Source: Mermis nigrescens
Taxonomy: Eukaryota; Nematoda; Enoplea; Mermithida; Mermithidae
Reading direction: 5' to 3'
NCBI GenBank assembly: GCA_036768485.1
Contig: JAVLUZ010000836.1
Location: forward strand, 62,001 to 126,000
DNA: 64,000 bases
Positions within the stretch are counted from its first letter, which is position 1. Every line of letters begins with the position of its first letter. Below the pieces are notes generated by a model that saw nothing but the letters and a program-made list of their open reading frames with translations, had not been told where the DNA came from and did not search any database. The position numbers and the translations under genes were made by a program. Below are positions 55,201 to 64,000 of this stretch, in pieces.

Positions 55201-58200
55201 TCATCACTTGACCTTTATTCGTGTGAATAATAAATAGTTTTTTCCGTACAAAACAGACGAAAATTTTTAAATATTTTTCTAAAAAATGTTGCACCAAAAG
55301 CGATTTTAAATGGACGACATAAAACGCTGAAAAAACGCTATCTCATACGTCAAGGACAAATTTTCGAACCCATTTTCTACTGCTTTTGGACAATTAGGAC
55401 TACCGTCCCCGCATACAAAATATCCCCACAGCTATATGCCTGTTTTTTTACCAAGATGGAATATGATTTTGATTTGTAATCAAAGACAGTCTGTTTCTAT
55501 AACAGGCCGGAAATCCGAATCACTGACTGTTTTATCTAAGTTAATTTCTATCATTCTCAAGAGTGCTAATTGTAACAGAAGATTTATTTGAATACGAGTT
55601 TGTGGCTAAATAAATAAAAAATAAGATCTACGCTTACTGTATTGTCCAATGTTTCCGTAAATGAACGATTCCAAGAAGAATGACGAAGAAATTTTCGACT
55701 TGAGCGACAATATGTCTTCGATTCTCATGGCTTAATTTTAAAATAACACTATAAGCGATGAGTTAAATGGAAAATTCTTTAACAAAGCGGATTTGATTTA
55801 AAGTAGACCCAAACTTGCTTAATCTGAGGTCTTTAGAGACACAAGCTGATTAAATATATAAGACTAACATTAAAAATTAAAATTGTGGAATTAGAGGGGA
55901 GCTGCATAAGTTCAAGCCCTGGTGCCATAATATATAGAAGACGATATAAACTAAAAAATTGCGTCACTATTGAAAATCAATTTTAGGTTATTCTTATTAA
56001 ACAATTCGAAATAAAAAAATTTTGACGACACGGACTAAATTTTCTAGCAATCAATTTTAGTGTTTAATTTATTGGTGTCTGAGAGATCAAAAATTGAACT
56101 TTTTTGAGTTTAGGGTCAAAATGACCTAAATACTGGTATAAGAGATAAAATATCATTAAAACTATGTTTTTGCACAGTTTTTAGTCAATTTAAAGCACTT
56201 TTAAAATAAATTTTTAGTATTCATCCATTTTTAGCCTTCATTTCGCCTCACTTTTTCAGAAAATTTCCCATTTTTACATTCTGGGATCTACCCCCAATGC
56301 ATTCCAATATATCTCATCAGTTTCCATTTGTTGACTGAAAAATGCATAGAAAAAAATTAACAAAAACAGTTTTTGAAAAAGACTTCCTAAAATTATCCCA
56401 TTCAGGAAGTATGACGTATTTTGGGTATATCAAGAACTTCTGATTACTGCTAACTTTGGAGAGCAATAAAGGTAATATAAAGAAAACATACTTATCAATC
56501 AGCTAAGAAGACATTTCTAGATTCTATATACTTATTTTTATCTTTGATCTTTTCAATCTGATGTGCTGCTTCCAACTTTTAGAATATGTAGTTGCAGCCA
56601 TAGATCACAGCATGGCCGATCTGTGGGGATCCGCCGGTTTAGAAGAAGAGGGTTCAAAAATTGCGTTTTTTGCCAAAATCACCTTAAAAATTAGCATAAA
56701 TGCTAAAATAGCGTTAAAACTACGTTATTTCATAGTTTATAGTCAATTTCAAGCACCTTGAAGTAAATTTCAATTCTCGTCCACTGTTGGCCTTCATTTT
56801 GCTTCATTTACCCCTGAGAATTTTCCATTTTTCCATTCTGGAGGGTCAGTGGTGGATTCCACATTTTCGGACAAGGGGCTGAACCACAAATTTTCCTGAT
56901 AGTGTCAAAAATTGTCCAAAAAATAAATCCGTCCGTCCCTTATACTTGAAGTATCGGTTTTTTGCCGTCTTTTGATAGACAGAATTATTTGTGATCCCAG
57001 AAAGTTAGGAATTTATGAAAGCTTCTACGAAAAACACACAATTAGTGTGAAAAACGGCGCGAAGCACCGAAAAATACTAGATAAATCATCGTTAAGACTA
57101 GAAAATGCTTGTTTTTGTACATAATGTACTCTTCTGACGGAAAATAAAGTTTCTAGAGTGTCAAGAAAGTCAATAAATGCCATTGAAGTACTGTTAATAA
57201 ATATTAATCAATAAATTAATAAATACTAAAAATCTGAGAAATAGTGATTAAAAATGGCTAAAATCACAAAAAAATCACACATTATTCTCTATTGCGCTCA
57301 CATTATCGTTATAATTAAATTAATTATAATATTAATGATAAAAGTTATTATTGTAATAATATAAAATTAACCAATAAACTCTATCAAACCATAATTCCCT
57401 CCAAATTCGCGCCTGCTCGGGGTCTAGATCTCAAAACCACCATGTACGTGACGTGCGCTTGAGGGTTTAGGGATATAGACCCCAGAATGGGAAAATTGGA
57501 GATTTTCTTTCAATAAAAATGATGCAAAATAAAGCTAAGAATCGATGAAAATATAAACTTCTTTAAAAGTGCTTTAAATTGACTAGTAACTGCAGATTAA
57601 CGTAGTTTGAACTTATTTAGCATTTCTACCAGCTTTTGACCTCATTTTGGCTCGAGATTCACTCCATCTCGCCTTAAGCGACTGATAAGTTAAATCATAA
57701 TTCATCTATGATGCGACGCGTGTTTTTTTAAATGGACAAAAGAACCATAAAGAAAATAAATCGGATACCCTGCACTTCAGATATTTTTTCTGTATGGCTC
57801 ATGTAAGGCACCATCAAAATGCGCTTAAGATTCTGATTGGCTTTTAAGAGGGGATCGTCGGCAATCGATCCATTAATCCTCTGTATTAGAACCGAGCGAC
57901 TGTTGACAAACTTCTTCGAATCAGTTTCGCAGCCCACTAAAATTTTAAATACGCCTTCCACAAAAATTTGAATTTTTTCGAATGAACCGCTTATTTCTAA
58001 AATTAGACGCGAAGGAATATTGAACAAGTTCACCGAATAGTCCATTCGTAAAGCGGCGTCCATTTGCTCCTCGATATTTTCTTTGACGATTTGACGGAAT
58101 AAATCGAGTTGACTCTCGCCGAAAACTGACGAAATTTGAAGAATAAAGTTTGCATATACTTTCGGACGATCGAATCCTGCATCGCTGAACCTGTTAAGAT

Positions 58201-61200
58201 TCGAAGGTAGTGATAAAGCGATATTAGCATGCTAATTTCATGTTAATTTGACGACTCTGCGTAAGTAAAAAACTCGTTTCTGGTAAATCACTGAACCGAC
58301 AGTGTAATGGAGGATGCTCCCGTTATAAATAAATCCTGTATTTACATTCGAATACGAGTATTCATATAGCCGTCGTCTGGAATAATCTAAACGGTTTTTT
58401 GTTCTCAGAAATCTATGCTAAATCATTTTAAACACTTAATTAAAAATACTTTATAACCATTTTACCATTACCCCTTGACAAGACTCAGTAAGGCAATGTT
58501 GAGTCTCACAGTGACAATGTTAAGACGTGGCAATGTTGGGACCAGACATGCACGAGGGGGCTTGGGGTTCGTAGACTCCAGAATGGATATCTGGAAAATT
58601 CTGTGGAGAAAATGAAGCAAAATGAAGGTTAAAAACGGATCGAAATTTAAAATTCTTCACAAAAAGTGCTTCAAATTAAGTAGAAACTAAGTAATGAAGT
58701 TGTTTTAACGCTATTTTAGCGCTAATACTAGTTTTTGAGGTCATTTAGGCCCCAAAAAATCTATATTTTTGACCCCTTAGACCGACTGACCCCCCACATC
58801 GGTCATGCTGTACATCCATGTTTGGGACGGTGGCGCAATGTTGGGACTCGCGGTAGCCATGTTGAAACTATACCATTTTTTGGTTGCAATAAGACATTTC
58901 GATACAAAAAAGTCGATTTCCCCTTCGCACGCCGCATTGTTAAGCATCTATACCCACGTCATTTCGCTCAGATAGACTGAGTCGTTGTAATTGTGTATTA
59001 GTATTACTGTTACTTTCATTCTTAATACACTTATTATAGCGTTGTTCGTGTGCGCAAAATTGCTCGCCCAGCAATTGCTCGCCCAGAACAATTGCTCGCC
59101 CAGCAATTGCTCGCCCAGCAATTGCTCGCCCAGCAATTGCTCGCCCAGCAATTGCTCGCCCAGCAATTGCTCGCCCAGCAATTGCTCGCCCAGCAATTGC
59201 TCGCCCAGCAATTGCTCGCCCAGCAATTGCTCGCCCAGCAATTGCTCGCCCAGCAATAGCTCGCCCAACAATTGCTCGCCCAGCAATTGCTCGCCAACTA
59301 TTGCTCGCCAACAATTGCTCGCCCATCAATTACTCGCCATTTGATTGCTCGACGAATAATCGCTCGCCTAACAATTGCTCGCCAATCACCAACAACTGCT
59401 AGCCGAACGATTACTTGCTGAGCGATTGGAATTAAGTACAAGTTAGTTCTGCTGTGATGTAGCATAAATTTGCGCTCATACATGAAAAAATTCTGCGCTG
59501 CCAAATACCTGTTCTGAAAATCGGAAAAATTTCCGACTTGAATTACTTTGCTTCAATGATCAGCTTGTAACTGATAAAACGAATTAAAAAAACTTAAAAA
59601 TGCATTTCTCGACTAATCACAGGTGATTGGCGAGCAATCGCCTGGCGGTGGCGAGCACCTGTCGACTTTATTGAGTGCATTAAAACTGAAAATTAAAATT
59701 AAAGGAATTAAAAATCATTTTAGTACACTAAAAATGAATACTTTCAAACTGAAACTACTGCTTCTTCTCTCTTTCCTACCAAAAACGAAACAATCTGTAC
59801 ATAGATAAATGTATGAGGGCAAATTCATGCAACATCACAGCAGAACTAAATTGTACTTAATTAAACCATTTTGTTCAGACCAGATGATTACAAGATCCGG
59901 GGATGGTCGATTTTTGAAGTTAACGAACCTTCCATTTTTATAGCGTATATGATTTCTATATAGAATGACAATTGCTGATTCAAATAAATGAGAAGCAACA
60001 ATGCTTAAGGAGCGGTTCCCATGTGATAAATTCACTGGCGAGCAATTGCTCAGCAAGTAATCGTTCGACTACCAATTGTTGGTGATTGGCGAGCAATTGT
60101 TTGGCGAGCAATTGCTGGGCGAGCAATTGCTGAGCGAGCAATTGCTGGGCGAGCAATTGCTGGGCGAGCAATTGTTGGGCGAGCAATTGCTGGGCGAGCA
60201 ATTGCTGGGCGAGCAATTGCTGGGCGAGCAATTGTTGGCGAGCAATAGTCCTCGAGCAATTGTTGGCGAGCAATTTTCCGGTAATCAGCGTGTCATAGAA
60301 TAGCATACACTTAAGCAGCAAGGGATTTCTGGACCTCCAAGTGTGATATTAGTTCTTGAGATTTCGTTTAAAAGAAAAGCTCCAGTTTTTGTAGATTTTA
60401 GACTTGCTTTAGTTGCATGCACACGTGGATGTGGGGGGTGGAAGGAGGGGTCTGCACCTCCTCAGAGGGCCGATTCCCCCAGCATTAATTTTTGAAATTT
60501 TTTACAGTTTTTTTCGCAATTTTTTGATGCCAATGGATAGTGCTCGATGAGAACCGTTGAAAAATGGTGCTTTCATCACCATACCACCATTTTTGAGACC
60601 ATTTTTTGACCTCTGGAAAATATCTCTAAACCCCCCATCCCCAGAATTTTTGTGCTGCCTACCTATGCTTGCATGTACAGAAAAATAACTAAATTTGATA
60701 TGAATAAAATTGAAATTGCCCACGGACTGTGTTCGCCTTTGCCGTAATTTCGCCTTATTTTACCTAAAATATTACTCGTTTTTCATAAGCAAACTTACTC
60801 ACATTTTCATGGCTGGCATGTGATTGCGTGTCCGAAAATTGACCTAGAATTTGATTCGAATTAGCTTTATACAGCTATTTTCCGTTCGCTGCATATAAAT
60901 TCTTTCAAAGCAATTTATTTTATTCAACTCAATTACAACAACACGAATTTTTTATCCTTTTAAACTAATGAGGCATTTATATTTTCCTTGTTTTGAATCG
61001 ATCTTTTAAGGTCAAATTCACAGCAGCAAAATCAAAAGCTAAATCAAACCTAGGAAGTAGCTATAAGAAATGCTAGATAGCAAAAAACTTATTTTTCCTC
61101 TTTTGGATTTGAAAGAATTTAAAAAACCTTCATATGTTTTACGTACTTTAAACTCGTCAAGCATAGAATTAGATGTACGTGTCAGAAGTAATGAATGACT

Positions 61201-62376
61201 CTTACTGAAGTCATCAACTTCTATCTCTTGCGTGACAGTTAAATCAGCCTCGTCATTCGCTAAGTCGGGCCGATTTTGGGACCTAGCTGAATACGTTTCT
61301 AAAATGACCTTAAAACTGATAAATGCTAAATCAGATGATTTGTACACACCTGTCAGCCTAAATCTTGCTTTATTTTCAACAAAAAATATTCATATTCTAC
61401 TTTGGGAATCTAAACTCTGTAAACTCTACTCGCATGTCTGATCATCACTACAAACTGATTCACAGAATAGAAATGTATTACCAGAGTCGCTTCTTTTCAT
61501 CCTCATAGATAGTCTTCGGATATGAAAGTGCAGAATCGATCATGGTAGCTTTGTAATTCGGAATAGTCGTGTTTGAAGGAATAAAATCACTCGGTTTGGG
61601 TAAGTCTATGTCTGATCCGTCGATTGTAGCCATTCCAAAGTCTTTCAATTTATCGGAACATATTTTATTGATACTGTACGATGCCTTATACCACTTGCCG
61701 ATCCGATCCGTTTTTCCTAGAGCGATGACAATTCCAGAATTTCAATATCCGTGTTAGATCGTTGATTTAATAAGCAAATAAGCATATTGATGCGAAGCAA
61801 TCAATTATTTTTATTTGTCAGAGAAGAAATATCCAATACAATATGTAAATTTTTTAAAGGACTTATAAGATAAATCGACGGAAAAAATTTTCGCCTGTGA
61901 GCTTCTCTAAAGAGTTCACATGACACAATATACGGACTTACATTATCTATTCTTAAGCTTCAGAAATGATCTGTGAAATTGCAAATGCCATCTCATTTTT
62001 TAAACTTGTTGACCTTTCAGCATCTAATTTTTTATACAAATCACGGAAGATGCATTTTGGAGAGCCTCATTTTCAAATCTACCACGCAATAAAGTAGAAG
62101 AATTTATCTAGTTTTCTTGACACACCTTAAGGTTCGGCATATTCAATTTTTGAGATTAATAACAAAATGATTTTTTTCATTTATCTTACCTTTGAATGCC
62201 TTTGACGCTACTATGTATATCAAATTATTTGGATTCAAAAGCTGTAAGGCATCTTTCAGCGGTTTTTCGTCAAAATAGACTTTTTCTTGATATGGTCCGC
62301 TAATCGCCTTCTGTATGCCAAACAAGCACATTCCTTGAGACATAGCCTTCACTGACTCCAATGCTGTTGATTTTTC
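46106..62376 (-). CDS. Gene B: second insulysin-like M16 peptidase, 3' ten exons only
   Basis: Exons: 62376-62190, 61716-61482, 58184-57769, 55730-55638, 54757-54665, 50205-50038, 48489-48365, 47405-47258, 46421-46360, 46234-46106. These correspond to exons 6 to 15 of gene A and give 551 residues plus stop in one frame. Exon lengths equal those of gene A for exons 6, 11, 12, 13 and 14. The zinc-binding half should lie beyond 64000, since no counterpart of exon 5 is visible in 62377-64000; whether this copy keeps HxxEH cannot be judged. RVKEKLGY is conserved across exons 11 and 12. The intron 9 phase differs from gene A (1 instead of 0), with compensating changes on both sides. No in-frame stop was found, so I treat it as a real paralogue rather than a pseudogene. 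Confidence 0.85.
46360..46421 (-). CDS. Gene B exon 14-equivalent
   Basis: Acceptor TTTTTTGCAG, donor ATAGAG|GTGGGC. It reads [20 protein letters not shown], the same length and phases as gene A exon 14. Confidence 0.85.
46590..46905 (+). repeat. GGTATGCACCCCC-family copy in gene B intron 13
   Basis: Starts CATAGGTGGGCAGCAACAAA and ends CCCACGTGTGG; contains TCTCATCGAGCACTATCCAT. The same unit as 1640-2340 in reverse. Confidence 0.7.
47258..47405 (-). CDS. Gene B exon 13-equivalent
   Basis: The acceptor ATATTATAG gives [40 protein letters not shown] and GEYFFNR; donor CGAA|GTACGT. A nearer AG (ATCTCAG) would break the frame, so the earlier one is chosen. It pairs with YWGEIVTGEYFFAR of gene A. 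Confidence 0.86.
48365..48489 (-). CDS. Gene B exon 12-equivalent
   Basis: Acceptor CATTCATTAAG, donor ATGAAG|GTCAGT. It reads [20 protein letters not shown] then [20 protein letters not shown]. The leading Gly-Tyr completes KEKLGY. The open frame is shorter than the 60-codon cut used for long ORFs. Confidence 0.87.
49160..49865 (-). repeat. Two or three CATGCACAGCATGG-family copies in gene B intron 11
   Basis: Minus orientation: GGTCTAAATCCCCCAAATGG ... GATCGTCCATGCTGTGCATC, then ATGCACATGTGGGGG ... and a shorter third copy to about 49862. Confidence 0.65.
50038..50205 (-). CDS. Gene B exon 11-equivalent
   Basis: Acceptor AAATTGCAG, donor CTTG|GTAATA. It reads [39 protein letters not shown] and RVKEKLG, with no gaps against gene A. 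The Arg before KEKLG is conserved. A second open frame in the same stretch is a shadow. Confidence 0.88.
50484..52330 (+). repeat. Unit-array repeat family, copy D
   Basis: In gene B intron 10. Four clear units carry CGAATCTGAC-type boxes at about 51789, 51912, 52070 and 52198 (spacing 123-158 bp), each followed by TTTACAC..GTAAAGTTTACAC. The left end has the degraded hairpin AGGTAGCGCGTTAGCGCG. Confidence 0.72.
52337..52910. repeat. Inverted-repeat terminus of copy D
   Basis: ACGCAAAAAATTGAAGTCTA at 52353 is mirrored at about 52740 (GACTAACGCTAAAAAACGCA in reverse), and CTAGTCCCCTCC and TCCATCAGAGCATTTTTCTT near 52810-52910 are reversed copies of the family's end. The element therefore folds back on itself around 52525. 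Confidence 0.6.
52495..52553. repeat. Long near-perfect palindrome
   Basis: CGTCATTGGCTTCATGAGTG, 7-base spacer AATTATG, then the exact reverse complement; the arms extend about 6 bases further with one mismatch. It sits at the centre of the fold-back end of copy D. Confidence 0.88.
52950..54340 (-). repeat. CATGCACAGCATGG-family copy split by a hAT element
   Basis: The family sequence runs 52950-53123 (CAAAAATGAGGCAAATAAAA, CCGAAAACTGAGAATTAATA) and resumes at 54230 to finish GATCGGCCATGCTGTGCATC. It identifies the exact empty site of the 53124-54229 insertion. Confidence 0.75.
53124..54229. mobile_element. GC-ended hAT-like element with (GGCACC)n termini
   Basis: Ends AGTGATGTCC and GGACATCAC are inverse; flanking octamers TTTGTATT (53116-53123) and TTTGTATA (54230-54237) differ at one base. 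CACCGG hexamers fill 53136-53240 and 54185-54205; the ~900 bp between are AT-rich with no transposase ORF. The proline-valine ORF at the left end is a read-through of the hexamer. Confidence 0.8.
54665..54757 (-). CDS. Gene B exon 10-equivalent, shortened
   Basis: Starting after TTCAAGCAAG in phase 1, it reads [20 protein letters not shown] then [11 protein letters not shown], and ends at TCAG|GTACAG. The next bases, in another frame, still spell VQLPHST as in gene A (VQLPYST). That segment is now +1 out of frame and is best read as intron. The earlier donor joins in frame to exon 11 (SGSHFLFEE) at the cost of about five residues. Confidence 0.72.
55638..55730 (-). CDS. Gene B exon 9-equivalent
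   Basis: Acceptor AAATTAAG, donor AATACA|GTAAGC. It reads [20 protein letters not shown] then [10 protein letters not shown]. The donor lies one base further on than in gene A, which moves intron 9 from phase 0 to phase 1. Confidence 0.83.
56077..56845 (+). repeat. Two CATGCACAGCATGG-family copies in gene B intron 8
   Basis: One at 56077-56290 (AAAATGACCTAAATACTGGT ... CATTCTGGGATCTA), another at 56585-56845 (CACAGCATGGCCGATCTGTG ... CATTCTGGAGGGTC). Confidence 0.65.
56847..57310. mobile_element. Diverged CAGTGGCGGAT-family MITE
   Basis: Starts CAGTGGTGGATTCCACATTT; the interior (TTGAAGTATCGGTTTTTTGCC, ACGGCGCGAAGCACCG) follows 25945-26425 block for block. The right end is unclear near 57305. 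Confidence 0.55.
57430..57690 (-). repeat. CATGCACAGCATGG-family copy ending beside gene B exon 8
   Basis: ATGTACGTGACGTGCGCTTG ... GATGCAAAATAAAGC ... TTTTGACCTCATTTTGGCTC. It runs to within ~80 bases of the exon 8 donor at 57768. Confidence 0.6.
57769..58184 (-). CDS. Gene B exon 8-equivalent
   Basis: Acceptor AGGTTCAG, donor TGCAGG|GTATCC. It starts [20 protein letters not shown], runs through [20 protein letters not shown] and ends HTEKISEVQ. It is two codons longer than its gene A partner (416 against 410 nt). Confidence 0.87.
58545..58820 (-). repeat. CATGCACAGCATGG-family copy in gene B intron 7
   Basis: CAGACATGCACGAGGGGGCT ... CAAAATGAAGGTTAAAAACG ... TTTTGAGGTCATTTAGGCCC ... CATCGGTCATGCTGTACATC. 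The complete family order is preserved. Confidence 0.75.
59060..59345 (+). repeat. 15-bp minisatellite, left array
   Basis: About 15 copies of AGCAATTGCTCGCCC, near identical from 59101 to 59255 and degenerating at both edges. CAATTG inside each unit is itself palindromic. As the unit is a multiple of three, five of the six frames stay open and give repetitive ORFs (ASNCW, PSNCS, LAQQL and so on) with no coding meaning. Confidence 0.95.
60035..60280 (-). repeat. 15-bp minisatellite, right (inverted) array
   Basis: About 10 good copies of the same unit in opposite orientation (GGGCGAGCAATTGCT), with occasional substitutions (TTGTTGGGCG, CTGAGCGAGC). Confidence 0.93.
60420..60675 (-). repeat. 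GGTATGCACCCCC-family copy in gene B intron 7
   Basis: CACACGTGGATGTGGGGGGT ... TTTTTTGATGCCAATGGATA ... GAATTTTTGTGCTGCCTACC. Matches 2101-2340 closely. Confidence 0.72.
60676..61481. other. Rest of gene B intron 7
   Basis: AT-rich. A diverged CATGCACAGCATGG fragment lies at about 61260-61440 (TTTCTAAAATGACCTTAAAA). The 102-codon minus ORF at 61039-61347 overlaps it and has no M16 similarity. Confidence 0.45.
61482..61716 (-). CDS. Gene B exon 7-equivalent
   Basis: Acceptor TCGCTCTAG, donor CTCTG|GTAATA. It contains [36 protein letters not shown] and YEDEKKRL. A stop follows directly in the open frame, so the TG|GTAATA donor is the only workable end; it replaces the conserved Trp codon by a Cys split across the junction (TG+C). 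Confidence 0.84.
62190..62376 (-). CDS. Gene B exon 6-equivalent
   Basis: Acceptor TGTTCTTAG, donor TTCAAAG|GTAAGA. It reads [36 protein letters not shown] and [18 protein letters not shown], aligning without gaps to gene A exon 6. It starts in phase 0, implying an upstream exon beyond the window. Confidence 0.87.
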
Positions 62377-63455
62377 CTAAGAACAGACTTTATATCTCCT
62401 GAAAAGTAAATTATCGAGCCTAAAACGAGCTTTGGAATGTGTAAAGTTAAAAATAGCATAAATGCTGACAATTTCAAAATTCTTGTACATCATTCCTGTG
62501 GAACGTCTGATTTTCTGCCTCTAAGTTGCACTGCTTTCTTGAAGAAATGTCGGTTTTTCTGTTCCTAAGTGACAAATCTATAGGGCTTGAATGTACACAA
62601 GGCTTCAAAAAGTGGCTCAAATGTCGGCAACAGACGTAATTTCAATCATTGATGATATCACAAACTTTTGCGTGAAAGATTTCATTTTCAATCGTTTTCG
62701 GCTATAATTTTTTCTTTAAAAAAATAATTCTCGCTTTTTTCCTTCTGTGGTCTTCCCGAATGCTCCATTAGCACACACGAATGTGCGTTGAACGAAGGAT
62801 TTTTAAAAACTAACTATGAATTGTGACTCAGGTATGTTTCCAGAACTTAAAAAAAATTTTCAATTTATCAAACATTGTTTGCCTATGATTATTTACTTTC
62901 ACTTATTTTTCCAGCAAGACTATGCCTTTTTGATAGTAAAAAAGCAAATATGCATGTATAAACACAAATTATGGTCAACATAGATGAAAATCCAAAATTT
63001 TCTCCAAACACGCTTGATATTGGCCAGAAACAGTGGATTAAGATTGTATTTACCATATTTTAGCAATGGTGTTATTTTAGAGGACATTTTAGCTTTTAAA
63101 ATCTCATTATCTGACCTCAGGCCGGCCGTAGTGCATTTATGTGTGCTTCAGTTCGTCGCCACTTCTACTCTTCTAATAACATGCATGTTTCTTCCACTAA
63201 CGATCAGCAAAACTGAGATTTTAGTGAATTTCTATTTCGAAACTCTAGCTCTTTCTCCGACTGCTTCACTCGGGTCGATCTTAGTGTCACGTTCGAGGGA
63301 ACATAATCAAATAATAGGCAAAACTAAATACATGAAAAATTTCACAAGAAATTTCTCAACATTCTGATTTATACTTTAAGTAAGCTTCATTCCTGCTGAT
63401 TTCATGTTTATATTTGAGGCAGTTCGGTGAACTATTTTTTGGCAGTTGGTCCAGG
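62377..63455. other. Presumed intron 5 of gene B
   Basis: No match to gene A exon 5 (VPIKDERSLVVYF) on either strand. The 127-codon plus-strand ORF at 62984-63367 is hydrophobic, unrecognised and runs against gene B; I do not support it. Confidence 0.5.
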
Positions 63456-63459
63456 TGTT

Positions 63460-63725
63460 TGCATGTATCGGCCACTCTGGGTTGTTGACCACTCGGTACT
63501 GTCGGCCAAGCGGGACTGTCGCCTACACTGAACAGTCGGCCGCCCGGTACTGTCGGCCACTCCAAACAGTCGGCTAATCCATACTGTCAGTCACCCGGGA
63601 ACTTTTTGTTTGGCAGATCTATTTTATATCGTTTGCCGGTGATCCGGGACTGTTGGTCACCAGGACTGTCGGTGACCCAGGACTATCGGTCACCTGGGAC
63701 TGTCAGTCATCCGGGACGGGACCGA
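63460..63725 (-). repeat. CGGGACTGTCGGTCAC minisatellite
   Basis: About a dozen degenerate 17-20-base copies of GGGACTGTCGG(C/T)CACCC, in two blocks (63463-63600, 63640-63720) with a ~40-base spacer containing GGCAGATCTATTTTATATCG. Confidence 0.85.
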
Positions 63726-64000
63726 AGGATGAGTGGAATGGAAATTCACAAAAGTGCTTAAAATAATTTATTAGATATTAAGTACAATCGCTTTTTTGCT
63801 GTTTGTAAGTATAAAGTCGCAACTAAATTTTTGACGATCTCGCTAATCTATTTGATCAAGCAAGATTTCTATACAATTACGGATACTAGGAAGAAAATCG
63901 TACGAGATTGGGTCTACCTGGTCTTAAAATTTCACTCTACAGCTTCTAGATAATTTTAAGTAGGTGCTATTCCAGAAATTTTGATTTTTGTCAATTTTTG

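Larger units (their letters stand above)
59035..60310. mobile_element. Foldback element with mirrored minisatellite arms
   Basis: Left arm 59035-59490 and right arm ~59810-60310 are inverted copies. Outside the arrays, TTAGTTCTGCTGTGATGT at 59439 matches ACATCACAGCAGAACTAA at 59832. A ~300-bp spacer (59490-59800) separates them. In gene B intron 7. Confidence 0.8.

Noticed and set aside
58940..59345. Several long repetitive ORFs on both strands (ASNCW, PSNCS, LAQQL repeats)
   Set aside because: All are translations of the 15-base minisatellite, whose unit is a multiple of three and has no stop in most frames.
59060..60280. CRISPR array
   Set aside because: The repeat units are contiguous without unique spacers, and the sequence is eukaryotic.
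59980..60321. Repetitive ORFs in the right array
   Set aside because: Same minisatellite inverted; no independent coding evidence.
62984..63367. 127-codon plus-strand ORF
   Set aside because: No recognisable domain, opposite to gene B, inside its presumed intron; most likely chance.

Overview
This is a eukaryotic nuclear window: AT-rich, with spliced genes, GT-AG introns and a very high load of short DNA transposons. The repeat families (non-autonomous hAT elements with 8-bp target duplications, TA-flanked Tc1/mariner-like MITEs, foldback elements, tRNA-like repeats) and the gene family point to an invertebrate animal, perhaps an arthropod. Species and phylum cannot be fixed from the sequence.

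Most supplied open frames are chance ORFs in repeats. The real coding content is two related minus-strand genes of the M16A (insulin-degrading enzyme, insulysin) metallopeptidase family, arranged head to tail. Gene A (36438 down to 15073) can be followed from an apparent signal-peptide exon to a stop through 15 exons. Every splice phase fits and the total is 1002 codons. It keeps the inverted zinc motif HFFEH, the third zinc ligand (AVNSE) and the C-terminal RTKEKLGY motif. Gene B (about 62376 down to 46106) is represented by ten exons matching exons 6 to 15 of gene A. Its 5' half should lie beyond position 64000. Intron positions match between the two genes but intron contents differ, so the duplication predates most of the repeat insertions.

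Layout: 1-15072, downstream of gene A, is almost entirely repeats: two copies (A, C) of a family built of degenerate ~130-bp units, a large insertion with a dead hAT transposase tail, tRNA-like repeats and nested MITEs. 15073-36438 is gene A, whose introns hold further elements; the ~6-kb intron 9 contains a pair of ~190-bp inverted repeats around a small zinc-ribbon ORF. 36439-46105 is the intergenic region, with an inverted copy (B) of the unit-array family and a cluster of GTCTGTTTCA-ended MITEs. 46106-62376 is gene B, whose introns hold unit-array copy D, a GC-rich hAT element nested in another repeat, and a foldback element whose two arms carry the same 15-bp minisatellite in opposite orientation. 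The window ends in the presumed intron 5 of gene B, with a GACTGTCGG minisatellite.

Gene A is predicted to be a secreted or vesicular zinc peptidase; its substrate cannot be read from the sequence. No CRISPR arrays, operons, rRNA genes or other bacterial-type features are present.
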